Assembly (NCBI RefSeq): GCF_003014555.1 | Contig: NZ_PYGE01000003.1 | Span: 258,206-322,205 of the forward strand | DNA from: Haloactinopolyspora alba | GTDB taxonomy: Bacteria; Actinomycetota; Actinomycetes; Jiangellales; Jiangellaceae | Length of the DNA stretch: 64,000 bases | Direction of reading: 5' to 3' | Shown: in pieces, positions 48,562 through 57,602 of the stretch | Layout of the letters: every line of letters starts with the position of its first letter | How positions within the stretch are numbered: position 1 is the stretch's first letter | Translations under genes and position numbers: made by a program | Notes under the pieces: model-generated | What the model was told of the DNA's origin: nothing | The model's input: the letters and a program-made list of their open reading frames with translations, nothing else | Databases searched by the model: none

Positions 48562-50400
48562 TCATCGCTGCGGCAATCCCCGGCGGCGGCTGACCGCATA
48601 GGCCGCGATGCCGCCGGCGAGCATGAGTGCGAGACCCAGGATCAGGAGCTGATTGGACGACGACCCGGTGTCGGGCAGTCCCGTACCGGCTCCGGCGCCA
48701 CCGGCACCACCGGCCGCGGCGTCACCACCGACAGCGCCACCAACGGCGCCGCCGACAGCGCCACCGTTCCGGGCCACGTCGGCCCCGGTCTCCTGACCGG
48801 CCTCGGCCACCGTGTTCTCGCCGACCTCGGAACGGGCCAGCGTCACGACCGCGGCCGGGTTCGCCGGCAGCACGGTGACCTGGACGGCGGCCACTCTGTA
48901 CGGACCGTCGCTCACCCGAGGCTCGGCCGTCGTGGACGGCAGCTGCGAGTGGTGCTCGTCGACCGGTTCCGCGGACACGTCCGGCTGGACGTTCAGCTTG
49001 ATGGACAGCAGCTGCGCCAGCGCCTCGCCGACGGGCGCGAGCGTGTCGGTCAGCCCTCCGAGCAGCCCGGCCGCCGTCTCACCCAGCGTGGTGAGCACGC
49101 CGCCCTCGGCGAACACCGTCTCGTCGATCGTGCCGCCGACCACCGCGAGGATCTGGTTCATCGTCTCGGCGATCACCGGCGCGATGAGGCCGGGGACGGT
49201 GCCGGTGCTGTTGTCCTCGATCTGCGCCTTGCCGCTGACGATGTTGCCGAGCGTGTCGTTCAGCACCAGGTCCAGCGTGCCGACCTGCGTCCCCAGGACG
49301 GGGTCGGTCACCTCTGCGTAGATCGCCAGGTCGAGCTCCGCCTTCTGCAGGGCGTCCTCGACCACGGCCACCAGGTCCTGGACGGCCTTGTCGAGCACCT
49401 CACCGACGGTCGCGGCCAGCTCGTCGAGGACCGCCTGGCTCAGGACCTCGGTGTTCGGAGCCTGCCCGTTCAGGTCGCCGAGCAGAACGCCCAGGTCGAC
49501 GACGAGCGTCCCTTCGGCCAGGTTCAGCTGGACCCCGGTCCCCTCGCCGATCGGGGTGGCGAGGAACTCCTGGACCGCGCTCTGCAGGTCGGTCTCGAGC
49601 GTCGCGGTCACGTCGACCTTCTCGGCGCCGATCAACGCCAGCAGGTCGGTCAGCGCCGACAGGCTCTCGACGGCGCCGGTGACCGAGCCCTCGGGTCCGA
49701 CGAGCCCGTTGACCGTCTCGTCGACCGTCCCGACCGCCTGCTCGACCTTGGGGCCGAGATCGGCCAGCGCGGGCACGCCGAGCTTCAGCTTCCCGTTGGC
49801 GATCTCGTAGTCGCGGGTCAGCTCGAAGGCGCCGTCGGCCGATTCCGGTCCCACGAGGTGGGCCTCGGACGAGACGGCGCCGAGCTCGAGCTCGACGTCG
49901 GCCACCAGGCCGGTGAGCTTGTCACCCAGGACGTCGCTGAGGTCGAACGTGGCGTTGCCCGGGAAGCCCGCGTCGACGCCGGTGCCCACACCGCCGTTGT
50001 CGGCCACGGCGCCGGTCGCCGCGTGCGAGGCGCCCGCGTCCTCGGCGGTGGCCCACTGGTTCACCGCGCCGAGCTGAACGATGTCGCTCAGCGGGAGCTG
50101 CACGCCGCCGGGAACGTTGACATTGATCGAGTCGAGAACCGTCAGGTCGAGCGGGTTCGTCGCCGTCACGGGGTCCGGCTCACCGAGATTCTCGACCTCG
50201 ACGCCGGCCAGTTCGGCCGTGTCGTCCAGATTCGTTCCGAGGATCTCACCGGAAAGAAACCGCGCCCCGGCACGGGACGAGTCACCTTCGGCCGCGGACG
50301 CCGGCGTCAGCGACGCGCCTACGGCGAGTACCGGAGCCAGACCCAGCGCGAGCAGGGCGCGCGTCGTTCGTCGCCGACCGTGTGTCTCCGTGTGTGCCAT
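48562..50400 (-). CDS. LPDTG wall-anchored surface protein 2 (choice-of-anchor-G-like)
   Basis: A 612-residue paralogue of the protein at 46392. Shared blocks include ARFLSGEILGTNLDD, VEVENLGEPDPVT, INVNVPGGVQLPLSDIVQLGA and VDAGFPGNATFDLSD. The signal peptide ends near TPASAAEGDSSRA. It lacks the VDGTE stalk; in its place is a Gly/Ala linker (GGAVGGAVGGAVGGDAAAGG). The end is TGLPDTGSSSNQLL, a helix and SRRRG. AGGAG lies 6-7 bases before the ATG. Probably displayed on the cell wall; binding partner unknown. Confidence 0.85.
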   Translation of the reverse strand: MAHTETHGRRRTTRALLALGLAPVLAVGASLTPASAAEGDSSRAGARFLSGEILGTNLDDTAELAGVEVENLGEPDPVTATNPLDLTVLDSINVNVPGGVQLPLSDIVQLGAVNQWATAEDAGASHAATGAVADNGGVGTGVDAGFPGNATFDLSDVLGDKLTGLVADVELELGAVSSEAHLVGPESADGAFELTRDYEIANGKLKLGVPALADLGPKVEQAVGTVDETVNGLVGPEGSVTGAVESLSALTDLLALIGAEKVDVTATLETDLQSAVQEFLATPIGEGTGVQLNLAEGTLVVDLGVLLGDLNGQAPNTEVLSQAVLDELAATVGEVLDKAVQDLVAVVEDALQKAELDLAIYAEVTDPVLGTQVGTLDLVLNDTLGNIVSGKAQIEDNSTGTVPGLIAPVIAETMNQILAVVGGTIDETVFAEGGVLTTLGETAAGLLGGLTDTLAPVGEALAQLLSIKLNVQPDVSAEPVDEHHSQLPSTTAEPRVSDGPYRVAAVQVTVLPANPAAVVTLARSEVGENTVAEAGQETGADVARNGGAVGGAVGGAVGGDAAAGGAGGAGAGTGLPDTGSSSNQLLILGLALMLAGGIAAYAVSRRRGLPQR

Positions 50401-50424
50401 GCGCTCTCCTCACATCAACGGTCC

Positions 50425-50440
50425 CACCGAATGTTCGGTG
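50425..50440. promoter_or_regulatory. Palindrome upstream of surface protein 2
   Basis: CACCGAATGTTCGGTG has 7-bp arms around TG and lies 24 bases before the start codon, in the leader. It could be an operator or a leader hairpin. The surrounding 325-bp gene-free stretch (50401-50725) is lower in GC, also holds the palindrome AACGGCCGTT (50496-50505), and shows no convincing ORF; it must contain the promoter of this gene and the end of the acyltransferase transcript. Confidence 0.4.
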
Positions 50441-50725
50441 CTTCGCGCCATCCGCATGCCACCACCGGGACGACTGGCGCATACGAAATGAACGTAACGG
50501 CCGTTCCGGCGCTCCGCCACCGTGAATACGACCGCGGCTATGACTAGAAGAAATGGCTATCTTGACGACGCTCGGCGCAAGCTCGACCGATATCGCCAAT
50601 CAGGCGCAACCCTGACAATCCGAACGGCTGGAAACGGTCACTCAGGAACATTCTTCGTAACCGTGTGGCTCCGGTCCGCGCGCCCGGTCAGCGCCACCTC
50701 GTCACGCTGCGCCGACGAACGTGTC

Positions 50726-51442
50726 TCAATCGTTACCGAGAGTGTTCGTGCCCGCGCCCGGCCGGTACTTCAGCACCTCGGCCGGCACCCCGCCCACGAC
50801 CGCGCCGTCGGGAACGGTCCCGCGCACCACGGCGTGCGCCGCGACGACACAGCCCTGCCCGACGACCGACCCCCGCAGCACACTGACCTTCGTCCCCAGC
50901 CAGCCGTCGGTGCCGATACGCACCGGCGACTTGGCGATCCCCTGATCCTTGATCGGCCTCGTCACGTCGTCGAAGCGGTGGTCGAAGTCCGTCACGTACA
51001 CCCAGTCGGCCACCAGGGTCCGGCCGCCCACCTCGACGTCCAGATAGCAGCTGACCAGCACCTCGCGACCGAAAACCGCCTTCTCGCCGACACGCAGCGT
51101 GCCCTCGTGCGCGATCAGCCGCGTCAGGTCACCCACATGCACCCACGGGCCGAGCACGACACGGCCGTAGCCGGGACGGCCGCGCACCTGCACCCCGCGG
51201 CCCAGGAACACCAGGCCCTCGACCACGACCTCGGGATGCCGCAGCCGCAACGCCAGCAACCTCGCGTACCGCACGAGATACCACGGCGTCCAGGCACGAT
51301 GCCGGACCATCCAGCGCAGCCCGGCCCAGGTGACCAGTCGAGCTCGGCGTGGAGGGCGTCGGCGGAACACACCCGCACGGTAGCCGAGACCGTGACGGCG
51401 CGGAGACGTGCGGGAGACCGGGACGGGCCGGGCTCGATGCAT
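50726..51442 (-). CDS. Hexapeptide-repeat (left-handed beta-helix) acyltransferase
   Basis: Up to 238 residues. The C-terminal part has LbH repeats, with PVRIGTDGWLGTKVSVLRGSVVG, GCVVAAHAVVRGTVPDGAVVGGVPAEVLK, the typical end of maltose/galactoside O-acetyltransferase-like enzymes. YVTDFDHRFDDVTRPI holds the usual catalytic-site His. It transfers an acetyl group from acetyl-CoA to a sugar or cell-surface molecule. The start is uncertain: 51442 gives the longest form, but GTG at 51370 is also possible; neither has a good ribosome-binding site. It follows a methyltransferase gene. Confidence 0.8.
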   Translation of the reverse strand: MHRARPVPVSRTSPRRHGLGYRAGVFRRRPPRRARLVTWAGLRWMVRHRAWTPWYLVRYARLLALRLRHPEVVVEGLVFLGRGVQVRGRPGYGRVVLGPWVHVGDLTRLIAHEGTLRVGEKAVFGREVLVSCYLDVEVGGRTLVADWVYVTDFDHRFDDVTRPIKDQGIAKSPVRIGTDGWLGTKVSVLRGSVVGQGCVVAAHAVVRGTVPDGAVVGGVPAEVLKYRPGAGTNTLGND

Positions 51443-51466
51443 GAACAGTCGGGGCGGCGTGACCGG

Positions 51467-52453
51467 TCACCCGGCCGGCTTCACCCCGGTCACCGAGACG
51501 TTGTAGAACAACTGCGCCGGGACGACCCGGTCGAGCACCCGGTCCACCGCCGACAGCCGCAACCAGCTCTTGTAGGCGAACATCGACCACCGCGCGCCCA
51601 GCCGCTCCGGGTTGACCGCGTACTCCAGCGTCCGCGCCGGCCAGCCGAACCAGGCCGCGGTGAGCTCCTCGGTGACCGTCGACACGTCGGCTACGCCGGC
51701 GCGCCGGACCGTCGCCTCCAGCTCGCCGGGGTCGAAGGTGTGCAGGTCGACCACCGCTTCCAGTGCGGCGGCCCGGGACGACTCGTCCAGCTCGGACCGC
51801 GGCCGGGCCCACCGGTCACGAAGCATCGGCAGGTGCGACGCACGCGTCGCCGCCCACCACGTCGCCCGCGAGAGCGTCCGCGCGATCCGGTCGCCGTACC
51901 GGGTCGGCTCGCCGCAGATGACGATGCGCCCGCCCGGTCGCAGCACGCGGAGCATCTCGCGGAAGGCGAGCTCGACGTCGACGATGTGATGGATGACGGC
52001 GTGCCCGACGACGACGTCGAACGTGTCGTCGTCGTACGGCAGCCGTTCCGCGTCGGCGACGCGCCCCTCGATCTCGAAGCCGAGCCGACGTGCGTTCTCC
52101 AGCGCCGCGTCGACCATGCCCGGCGCGATGTCGGTGACGCTGACCTCGTCGAGCACGCCCGCGAGCCGCAGGTTCAGCGAGAAGAACCCGGTTCCGGCGC
52201 CGACCTCGAGCGCGTGCCCGAACGGAGCACCGGGCGCACCGGCCACCGCGGCGAACCGGTCACGCGCGTAGCTCACGCACCGCTCGTCGAACGAGATGGA
52301 CCACTTGTCGTCGTAACTGCCGGCTTCCCAGTCGTGGTAGAGCACCTGGGCGAGCTTGGTGTCGTGCCACGCGCGCTCGACGTCCTCGGCCGAGGCGGCG
52401 GGGCGGCGGTGTCCGTGCTCGGTGTCGTCGGTGTCGTCGGTGTCGCCGGCCAC
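51467..52453 (-). CDS. SAM-dependent class I methyltransferase
   Basis: A 328-residue protein. The SAM motif is ALEVGAGTGFFSLNLRLAG (~residues 80-98), with post-I Asp in VTDIAPGMV, motif II DTFDVVVGHAVIHHI and motif III VLRPGGRIVICGEP. This resembles ubiquinone/tRNA-type or sugar methyltransferases; the substrate is not evident. The GTG at 52453 lies one base past the stop of the enoyl-CoA hydratase and is preceded by GAGGG. The N-terminal ~20 residues are Asp/Thr-rich and disordered. Confidence 0.85.
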   Translation of the reverse strand: MAGDTDDTDDTEHGHRRPAASAEDVERAWHDTKLAQVLYHDWEAGSYDDKWSISFDERCVSYARDRFAAVAGAPGAPFGHALEVGAGTGFFSLNLRLAGVLDEVSVTDIAPGMVDAALENARRLGFEIEGRVADAERLPYDDDTFDVVVGHAVIHHIVDVELAFREMLRVLRPGGRIVICGEPTRYGDRIARTLSRATWWAATRASHLPMLRDRWARPRSELDESSRAAALEAVVDLHTFDPGELEATVRRAGVADVSTVTEELTAAWFGWPARTLEYAVNPERLGARWSMFAYKSWLRLSAVDRVLDRVVPAQLFYNVSVTGVKPAG

Positions 52454-52454
52454 G

Positions 52455-53243
52455 TCACCGTCCCTCGAACTCGGCGTGTCCCGGGCCGTTCTCGACGAAC
52501 GAGCGCATCCCGATGGTGCGATCGGCGGTCGCGAACAACCCCGCGAACTGCTGCCGCTCGATCGCGAGCCCGGTGTCCAGGTCGGTCTCGAGGCCACGGT
52601 CGATGGCCTCCTTCGCCGCACGTAGCGCGTAGGCGGGTCCGCCGACGAACCGCTCGGCCCACGCCCGTGCGGCCGGGTACACCTCTTCGGCCGGGACCAC
52701 CTGTTCGACCAGGCCGATCGACTGTGCCTGCGCCGCCGGGACGAACCTGCCGGTGAAGATCAGATCCTTCGCCCGCGCCGGTCCGACCAGCCGGGCCAGC
52801 CGCTGGGTGCCTCCCGCGCCCGGGATGATGCCGAGCTGGATCTCCGGCTGGCCGAGGGTCGCGTCGTCGGCGGCCACCCGGACGTCGCACGCCAGCGCCA
52901 GCTCGCATCCGCCGCCGAGCGCATAACCGGTGACGGCGGCGACGGTGGGCTTCGGGATCCGCGCGATCGCTGTGAACGCCTCCTGCAGCGCGCTCGAGCG
53001 GTCCACCATGTCGGTGTAGGACCAGCGGGCCATCTCCTTGACGTCCGCGCCGGCGGCGAACACCTTCTCGCCTCCGTACACGACGACCGCACGGACGTCC
53101 GCGCGCTCGCCGGCCTCACCCGCCGCGGCGGCCAGGCCGTCCTGCATCGCCGCGTTCAGTGCGTTCATCGGCGGCCGGTCGAGGCGGATCGTCCCTACCC
53201 CGTCATCGACGTCGAGCCGCACGAGAGGCCGATCGTTCACCAT
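52455..53243 (-). CDS. Enoyl-CoA hydratase/isomerase family protein
   Basis: A 262-residue crotonase. The oxyanion loop is FAAGADVKEM, then GYALGGGCELALACDVRVA and GIIPGAGGTQRLARLVG, where the two catalytic Glu residues of enoyl-CoA hydratase (in GGCELA and in PEIQLG) are present. It adds water to trans-2-enoyl-CoA in fatty-acid breakdown. It starts the minus-strand run with the methyltransferase and acyltransferase and is divergent from glgX. Confidence 0.92.
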   Translation of the reverse strand: MVNDRPLVRLDVDDGVGTIRLDRPPMNALNAAMQDGLAAAAGEAGERADVRAVVVYGGEKVFAAGADVKEMARWSYTDMVDRSSALQEAFTAIARIPKPTVAAVTGYALGGGCELALACDVRVAADDATLGQPEIQLGIIPGAGGTQRLARLVGPARAKDLIFTGRFVPAAQAQSIGLVEQVVPAEEVYPAARAWAERFVGGPAYALRAAKEAIDRGLETDLDTGLAIERQQFAGLFATADRTIGMRSFVENGPGHAEFEGR

Positions 53244-53341
53244 GTCCCCTTACCCTCGCGAACCGCACCGTGCGATCACTGTAACGGGTTGCCGCCACCC
53301 GCCCCGGGGGAATCACAACGGTGTCGGCGCAATAGGACACA

Positions 53342-55492
53342 ATGCCCCGGGTGAACGACGCGACACTTCCCTGGCCCGGCCACTGGACGCCGCTCGGCGC
53401 GACGTACGGTCCCGAGTCGACCAACTTCGCGTTGTGGGCGCCGAACGCCGAGCGCGTCGACGTGTGCCTGTTCGACGACGACGGGGCCGAGACACAACAC
53501 ACGTTGATCAACAAGACGTTCGACGTCTGGCACGGACGGCTGCCCGGTCTGCGGCCCGGAACGCGTTACGGGTTCCGGCTGCACGGCCCGTGGGACCCGG
53601 CGAACGGTCAGCGCTTCAACCCGGCGAAACTGCTGCTCGACCCGTACGCACGGGCCGTCGACGGCGACCTGGTGGCCCACCCGGCGGCGTTCGGGCACCT
53701 GCGCGCGTCCATGGACGCCGGCGGCGACCACACCGTCCGCGACGACCGTGACTCCGCTCCGTACGTCCCGAAGAGCGTGATCGTCGACAACGCGCCGTTC
53801 GACTGGCGCGGCGACGCCGCACCGCGGGTGCCGTGGGCGCGGACGGTCCTGTACGAGGCGCACGTCCGCGGGTTCACTATGCGCCACCCGGACGTCCCCG
53901 AGCAGCTGCGCGGCACGTACGCGGGGCTGGCGCATCCCGCCGTCGTCGAGCACCTCACCTCGCTGGGTGTCACCACGGTCGAGCTGATGCCCGTACACCA
54001 GTACGTCAGCGAACCCGACCTGCAGCACCGCGGCCTGGTCAACTACTGGGGCTACAACTCGCTGGCGTTCTTCGCCCCGCACGGCGGCTACTCCTCGTCG
54101 GGCACGCGGGGCGAGCAGGTCACCGAGTTCAAGTCCATGGTGCGGGCGCTGCACGAAGCCGGCCTCGAGGTCATCCTGGACGTCGTCTACAACCACACCG
54201 CCGAACAGGGCGACGGCGGGCCCACGCTCTCGTACCGGGGCATCGCCAACGACGCCTACTATCACCTCGATCCGGACGACCCGGCGCGCTACTCCGACTA
54301 CACCGGAACCGGCAACACGTTCCATGTCGCCCATCCGTCCGTCCTGGGCATGGTCATGGATTCGCTGCGGTACTGGGTCGGCGAGATGCACGTCGACGGG
54401 TTCCGGTTCGACCTCGCCTCGGCGCTGGCACGGTCGATGCACGACGTCGACATGCTCGGGTCGTTCATGACCGTGATCCAGCAGGACCCGGTGCTGCGCG
54501 AGGTCAAGCTGATCGCCGAGCCCTGGGACGTCGGCCCCGGCGGATACCAGGTCGGCGAGTTCCCGCACCTGTGGACCGAATGGAACGACCGCTACCGCAA
54601 CACCGTGCGCGACCACTGGCGCGGCCAGGCCGGCGGCGTGCACGACCTCGCCTACCGGCTGTCCGGCTCGTCGGACCTGTACGCCGACGACGGCCGGCGC
54701 CCGTACGCGTCCATCAACTTCGTCACCGCGCACGACGGTTTCACCATGCGCGACCTGGTCTCGTACGACGCCAAGCACAACGAGGCCAACGGCGAGGACA
54801 ACCACGACGGCTCCGACGACAACCGGTCCTGGAACCACGGCGTCGAAGGTCTCGCTGGTGACGACGACCCGGGCGTGTTCGAACTGCGGCAGCGCCAGAT
54901 CCGCAACTTCATGACCACTCTGCTGCTGTCCACCGGGGTTCCGATGATCACCGCGGGCGACGAGATGGGCCGCACGCAGCACGGCAACAACAACGCCTAC
55001 TGCCTCGACGACGAGACCACCTGGCTGGACTGGTCGCTACGCGAGCGGTTCCCGCAGTTGCTGGAGTTCGTCCGCGGGCTGCTGCAGCTGCGCGCCGAGC
55101 ATCCGGTGGTCCGCCAGCGGCGCTTCTTCGAGGGTGAGCCGCTGGTCGACGGTGGCCGCAAGGACATCGCCTGGTTCGCCCCGTCCGGCGCCGAGATGGC
55201 CGACGACGACTGGCGCGACGCGTCGCGGCAGACCCTCGGGATGTTCCTCAACGGCGACGGCATCCGTTCCCGGGACGCGTGGGGCCGGCCGATCACCGAC
55301 GACTCGTTCCTGCTGTGGCTGCATTCGGGTGCGGAGCCGGCGCAGGTCACGCTGCCGGCCGGGGTGTGGCCGGGCCGCTACGAGGTCGTGCTCGACACCG
55401 CGGACGAACTCGGCGGCAACGTCGAGCCCGGCGCCGGCACCACCCTCACCCTGGCCCCGCGCAGCTCCCTGCTCCTGCGCGCCCTCGACTGA
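53342..55492 (+). CDS. glgX: Glycogen debranching enzyme GlgX
   Basis: A 716-residue GH13 enzyme. An N-terminal CBM48 domain (TNFALWAPNAERVDVCLFDDDG) is followed by the barrel with EVILDVVYNHT, DGFRFDLASAL (nucleophile Asp), LIAEPWD (acid Glu) and FVTAHDGFTM (His-Asp). These are the GH13 catalytic regions, and the length is normal for GlgX. It cuts alpha-1,6 branches of glycogen. The stop is four bases before a hairpin repeat. Confidence 0.95.
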   Translation: MPRVNDATLPWPGHWTPLGATYGPESTNFALWAPNAERVDVCLFDDDGAETQHTLINKTFDVWHGRLPGLRPGTRYGFRLHGPWDPANGQRFNPAKLLLDPYARAVDGDLVAHPAAFGHLRASMDAGGDHTVRDDRDSAPYVPKSVIVDNAPFDWRGDAAPRVPWARTVLYEAHVRGFTMRHPDVPEQLRGTYAGLAHPAVVEHLTSLGVTTVELMPVHQYVSEPDLQHRGLVNYWGYNSLAFFAPHGGYSSSGTRGEQVTEFKSMVRALHEAGLEVILDVVYNHTAEQGDGGPTLSYRGIANDAYYHLDPDDPARYSDYTGTGNTFHVAHPSVLGMVMDSLRYWVGEMHVDGFRFDLASALARSMHDVDMLGSFMTVIQQDPVLREVKLIAEPWDVGPGGYQVGEFPHLWTEWNDRYRNTVRDHWRGQAGGVHDLAYRLSGSSDLYADDGRRPYASINFVTAHDGFTMRDLVSYDAKHNEANGEDNHDGSDDNRSWNHGVEGLAGDDDPGVFELRQRQIRNFMTTLLLSTGVPMITAGDEMGRTQHGNNNAYCLDDETTWLDWSLRERFPQLLEFVRGLLQLRAEHPVVRQRRFFEGEPLVDGGRKDIAWFAPSGAEMADDDWRDASRQTLGMFLNGDGIRSRDAWGRPITDDSFLLWLHSGAEPAQVTLPAGVWPGRYEVVLDTADELGGNVEPGAGTTLTLAPRSSLLLRALD

Positions 55493-55495
55493 CGT

Positions 55496-55545
55496 GATGA
55501 GGGCGTCGCTACTGGGGCCATGACACCACCAACGACGCCCTCATC
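55496..55545. repeat. Hairpin repeat 2, copy A (between glgX and DUF559-type gene)
   Basis: Perfect 13-bp arms, GATGAGGGCGTCG (55496-55508) and CGACGCCCTCATC (55533-55545), around 24 bases. The right arm overlaps the stop codon of the minus-strand gene at 55541. It may work as a bidirectional terminator for glgX and that gene. A near-identical copy in the same orientation lies at 56590-56636. Confidence 0.9.
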
Positions 55546-56578
55546 GCCCGAGACCGGCCAGGTACGCGGCCTCGAGCTCGGCCAGTACGGCGTCCGGATC
55601 GGCGCGGATCCGGGCCGGCGACACCGGCAGCACCCGCCAGCCGAGCGCCGCGTAGCGAGCTCGACGCTCCTCCGTGCGGCGCGGCGCGTCGCCGAACCCG
55701 TGCCAGCTGCGTGAGTCGACCTCGACCACGAGCCGCGCCCGCGGCCAGCACGCGTCGGGATGGATACCGCGGCTGCCCGGCAGCACGCGGTTCCATCGCG
55801 GCTCGGGCAGCACACGGCTGCGGCGTACCAGGTCGCGCAGTTCGCACTCCGGCGCCGAGCGGCATCCTGCGTCGATGTCGCGCATCGCCAGACGGGCCAG
55901 CGCACCGCCGCGCCGGGGAGCGGCGGCCACCTCGGCGCGCAGGTCGGCCACACTCGCGCGGCGACGTTGGACGACCTCGCACATCAGGGCGCGGACGTTG
56001 CGTAGCGCACTCGCCCGGTGCAGCCGGCCTCCGCGGCAGTCAGGGCAGTCCGTCCGGCGCGGCGAACAGGCCGGGCGCCAGTCCATCGGGAGTCGATCCG
56101 GCCGGACGACGGTGTCGATCACGACACGGGCCGCAGGCGCCATCGGGATGACGCCGGGCGAAGCGCTGGGCGCGAGCGGGTCGAGCGTCACGTCCAGCGG
56201 CGGACCGGATCCGCGGGCGTCCTCGAGACGTTCCTCGTCGACCCACCGTCGCGCGTCGGGCATGCGCCGGGTGCGGACCAGACGCACGCGAGCTGTACTG
56301 CCGCGGCCGCGTCCGTGCCCGACCAGGACGTCGACCGCGTCACCCAGGGGCGGTCCGTATCGCAGCCCGATCATGTCGCAGCCCCAGGGACCTGTCACGA
56401 CGGCTTCGTCGCCTGCGTACAGAACCGCCACGCGGAGCCGGTGCAGCGTGTTCAGCGGTCCGCTGAACGTCGCGTAGACACCGGGAAGCACGCGCTGCCA
56501 CGGGCCGCCCGAGCGGATCGCGTGCCTGAGCATGTCGAGCGTCATGCCGGCCGCGAGCGCTTGGCTCCTGGTGATCAT
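55541..56578 (-). CDS. AbiEi-domain / DUF559-type nuclease-fold protein, unit 2
   Basis: A 345-residue protein with the same layout as the one at 14786 but very different sequence. The N-terminal domain is AbiEi-like (MITRSQALAAGMTLDML ... VLPGVYATFSG). The C-terminal part is DUF559/Vsr-like: APECELRDLVRR (first acidic residue), ARLVVEVDSRSWHGFG (E-x-D), RRARYAALGWRVLPVSP. No toxin partner is adjacent. The gene is bracketed by two direct copies of a hairpin: one overlaps its stop, the other begins 11 bp before its start codon. Function unknown; nuclease activity is likely from the fold. Confidence 0.82.
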   Translation of the reverse strand: MITRSQALAAGMTLDMLRHAIRSGGPWQRVLPGVYATFSGPLNTLHRLRVAVLYAGDEAVVTGPWGCDMIGLRYGPPLGDAVDVLVGHGRGRGSTARVRLVRTRRMPDARRWVDEERLEDARGSGPPLDVTLDPLAPSASPGVIPMAPAARVVIDTVVRPDRLPMDWRPACSPRRTDCPDCRGGRLHRASALRNVRALMCEVVQRRRASVADLRAEVAAAPRRGGALARLAMRDIDAGCRSAPECELRDLVRRSRVLPEPRWNRVLPGSRGIHPDACWPRARLVVEVDSRSWHGFGDAPRRTEERRARYAALGWRVLPVSPARIRADPDAVLAELEAAYLAGLGR

Positions 56579-56589
56579 GCCGTCCTGGA

Positions 56590-56636
56590 GAGGGCGTCGC
56601 TACTGGGGCTATGACACCACCAACGACGCCCTCATC
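56590..56636. repeat. Hairpin repeat 2, copy B (between DUF559-type gene and hydroxyacid dehydrogenase)
   Basis: GAGGGCGTCG (56590-56599) pairs with CGACGCCCTC (56624-56633). The 47 bases from there to CATC differ from copy A at one position (C to T in the loop). It ends six bases past the stop of the hydroxyacid dehydrogenase gene, for which it may act as a terminator. Confidence 0.9.
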
Positions 56637-56642
56637 ACCAAA

Positions 56643-57602
56643 TCAGTAGCCGGCGGAAGGGTCGACGACGCCCTCCAGCGGCTCACCGCGGGCGAATCTC
56701 GCCGTGTTGTGGCCGACGCGCTCGGCCAGGCGCGGCAGCCGCAGCGAGAGCGGGTTCGCCGAGTGCGGCGTGATCAGCGCACGCCGCTCGGACCACAGCG
56801 GGTGACCGTCGGGCAGCGGCTCCGGGTCGGTGACGTCCAGCGCCGCTCCCCCGATCTCGCCGGACCGCAGCGCGGCCACCACCGCGTCGGTGTCGACCAG
56901 GGTTCCCCGCGCCACGTTGACCAGCCATGCCGTCGACGGCATGAGCGCCAGTTCGCGGGCACCGACCAGCGCACTCGTCCGCGCCGTCGACGGCGCCGCG
57001 ACCACGACGAAGTCCGCGTCGGCCAGCACGTCGTGCAGCCGGTCGGGGGTCGTGCACACCCGCGCGCCGGGCACCGCCCGCCCGGAGCGGGTGATGGCGA
57101 CGATGTCCGCGTCGAACGGGCCCAGCAGGGCGATCAGCGCCTGCCCGATGCCGCCGGCACCGACGATCACCACCCGCGCCCCGCGCAGCGACACCGGCTC
57201 CGGGCTCGTCCACGTCCGGGCCCTGGCCAGCTCCGGCAGCCGGCGAGCGGCCGCGAGCATCATGGCCAGCGTGTGCTCGGCCACCGAATGCGCGTAGCAG
57301 CCGGCGGCGGAGGTGAAGACGCGGTCGCCGGTCAGCACCCCCGCCGCCAGGTACGACTCGACACCCGCCGACGGGAGCTGGACCCAGCGCACACCCGGGT
57401 GCAGGTACGTACGCAACTCGTCCGCGGGGCCGCCGAACCACACCAGCGCCTCGGCCTCGTCAGCCGGCACGATCGCCGCCCCCGCGCCCCGTACCGCCTC
57501 CACCAGCGGCTCCGGAGCTTTCGGCCCCACATGGACCCGCAGCGCCGTGCCGGCCGGACCAGCGGCACCGGTGCCGTCGATCCCGTCGTCCGGCCCGCTC
57601 AC
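56643..57602 (-). CDS. D-isomer-specific 2-hydroxyacid dehydrogenase
   Basis: A 319-residue enzyme. The NAD loop is VVIVGAGGIGQAL (Gly-x-Gly-x-x-Gly form), followed by NVARGTLVDTDAVVAAL (catalytic Arg), DVTDPEPLPDGHPLW (Glu) and ITPHSANP (His). The N-terminal substrate domain includes VQLPSAGVE. It oxidises a D-2-hydroxy acid with NAD(P)+ or reduces the keto acid. The GTG start overlaps the SDR stop (GTGA). Last gene of the minus-strand catabolic operon. Confidence 0.9.
   Translation of the reverse strand: MSGPDDGIDGTGAAGPAGTALRVHVGPKAPEPLVEAVRGAGAAIVPADEAEALVWFGGPADELRTYLHPGVRWVQLPSAGVESYLAAGVLTGDRVFTSAAGCYAHSVAEHTLAMMLAAARRLPELARARTWTSPEPVSLRGARVVIVGAGGIGQALIALLGPFDADIVAITRSGRAVPGARVCTTPDRLHDVLADADFVVVAAPSTARTSALVGARELALMPSTAWLVNVARGTLVDTDAVVAALRSGEIGGAALDVTDPEPLPDGHPLWSERRALITPHSANPLSLRLPRLAERVGHNTARFARGEPLEGVVDPSAGY

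Noticed and set aside
50522-52756. 744-codon plus-strand frame over the acyltransferase and methyltransferase
   Set aside because: It has low-complexity Arg/His/Pro content and no domains, while the minus-strand genes show clear motifs.
55496-56636. Hairpins as ordinary intrinsic terminators only
   Set aside because: They may well terminate transcription, but there is no T-run, and near-identity of the two copies (46 of 47 bases) needs a duplication event as well.
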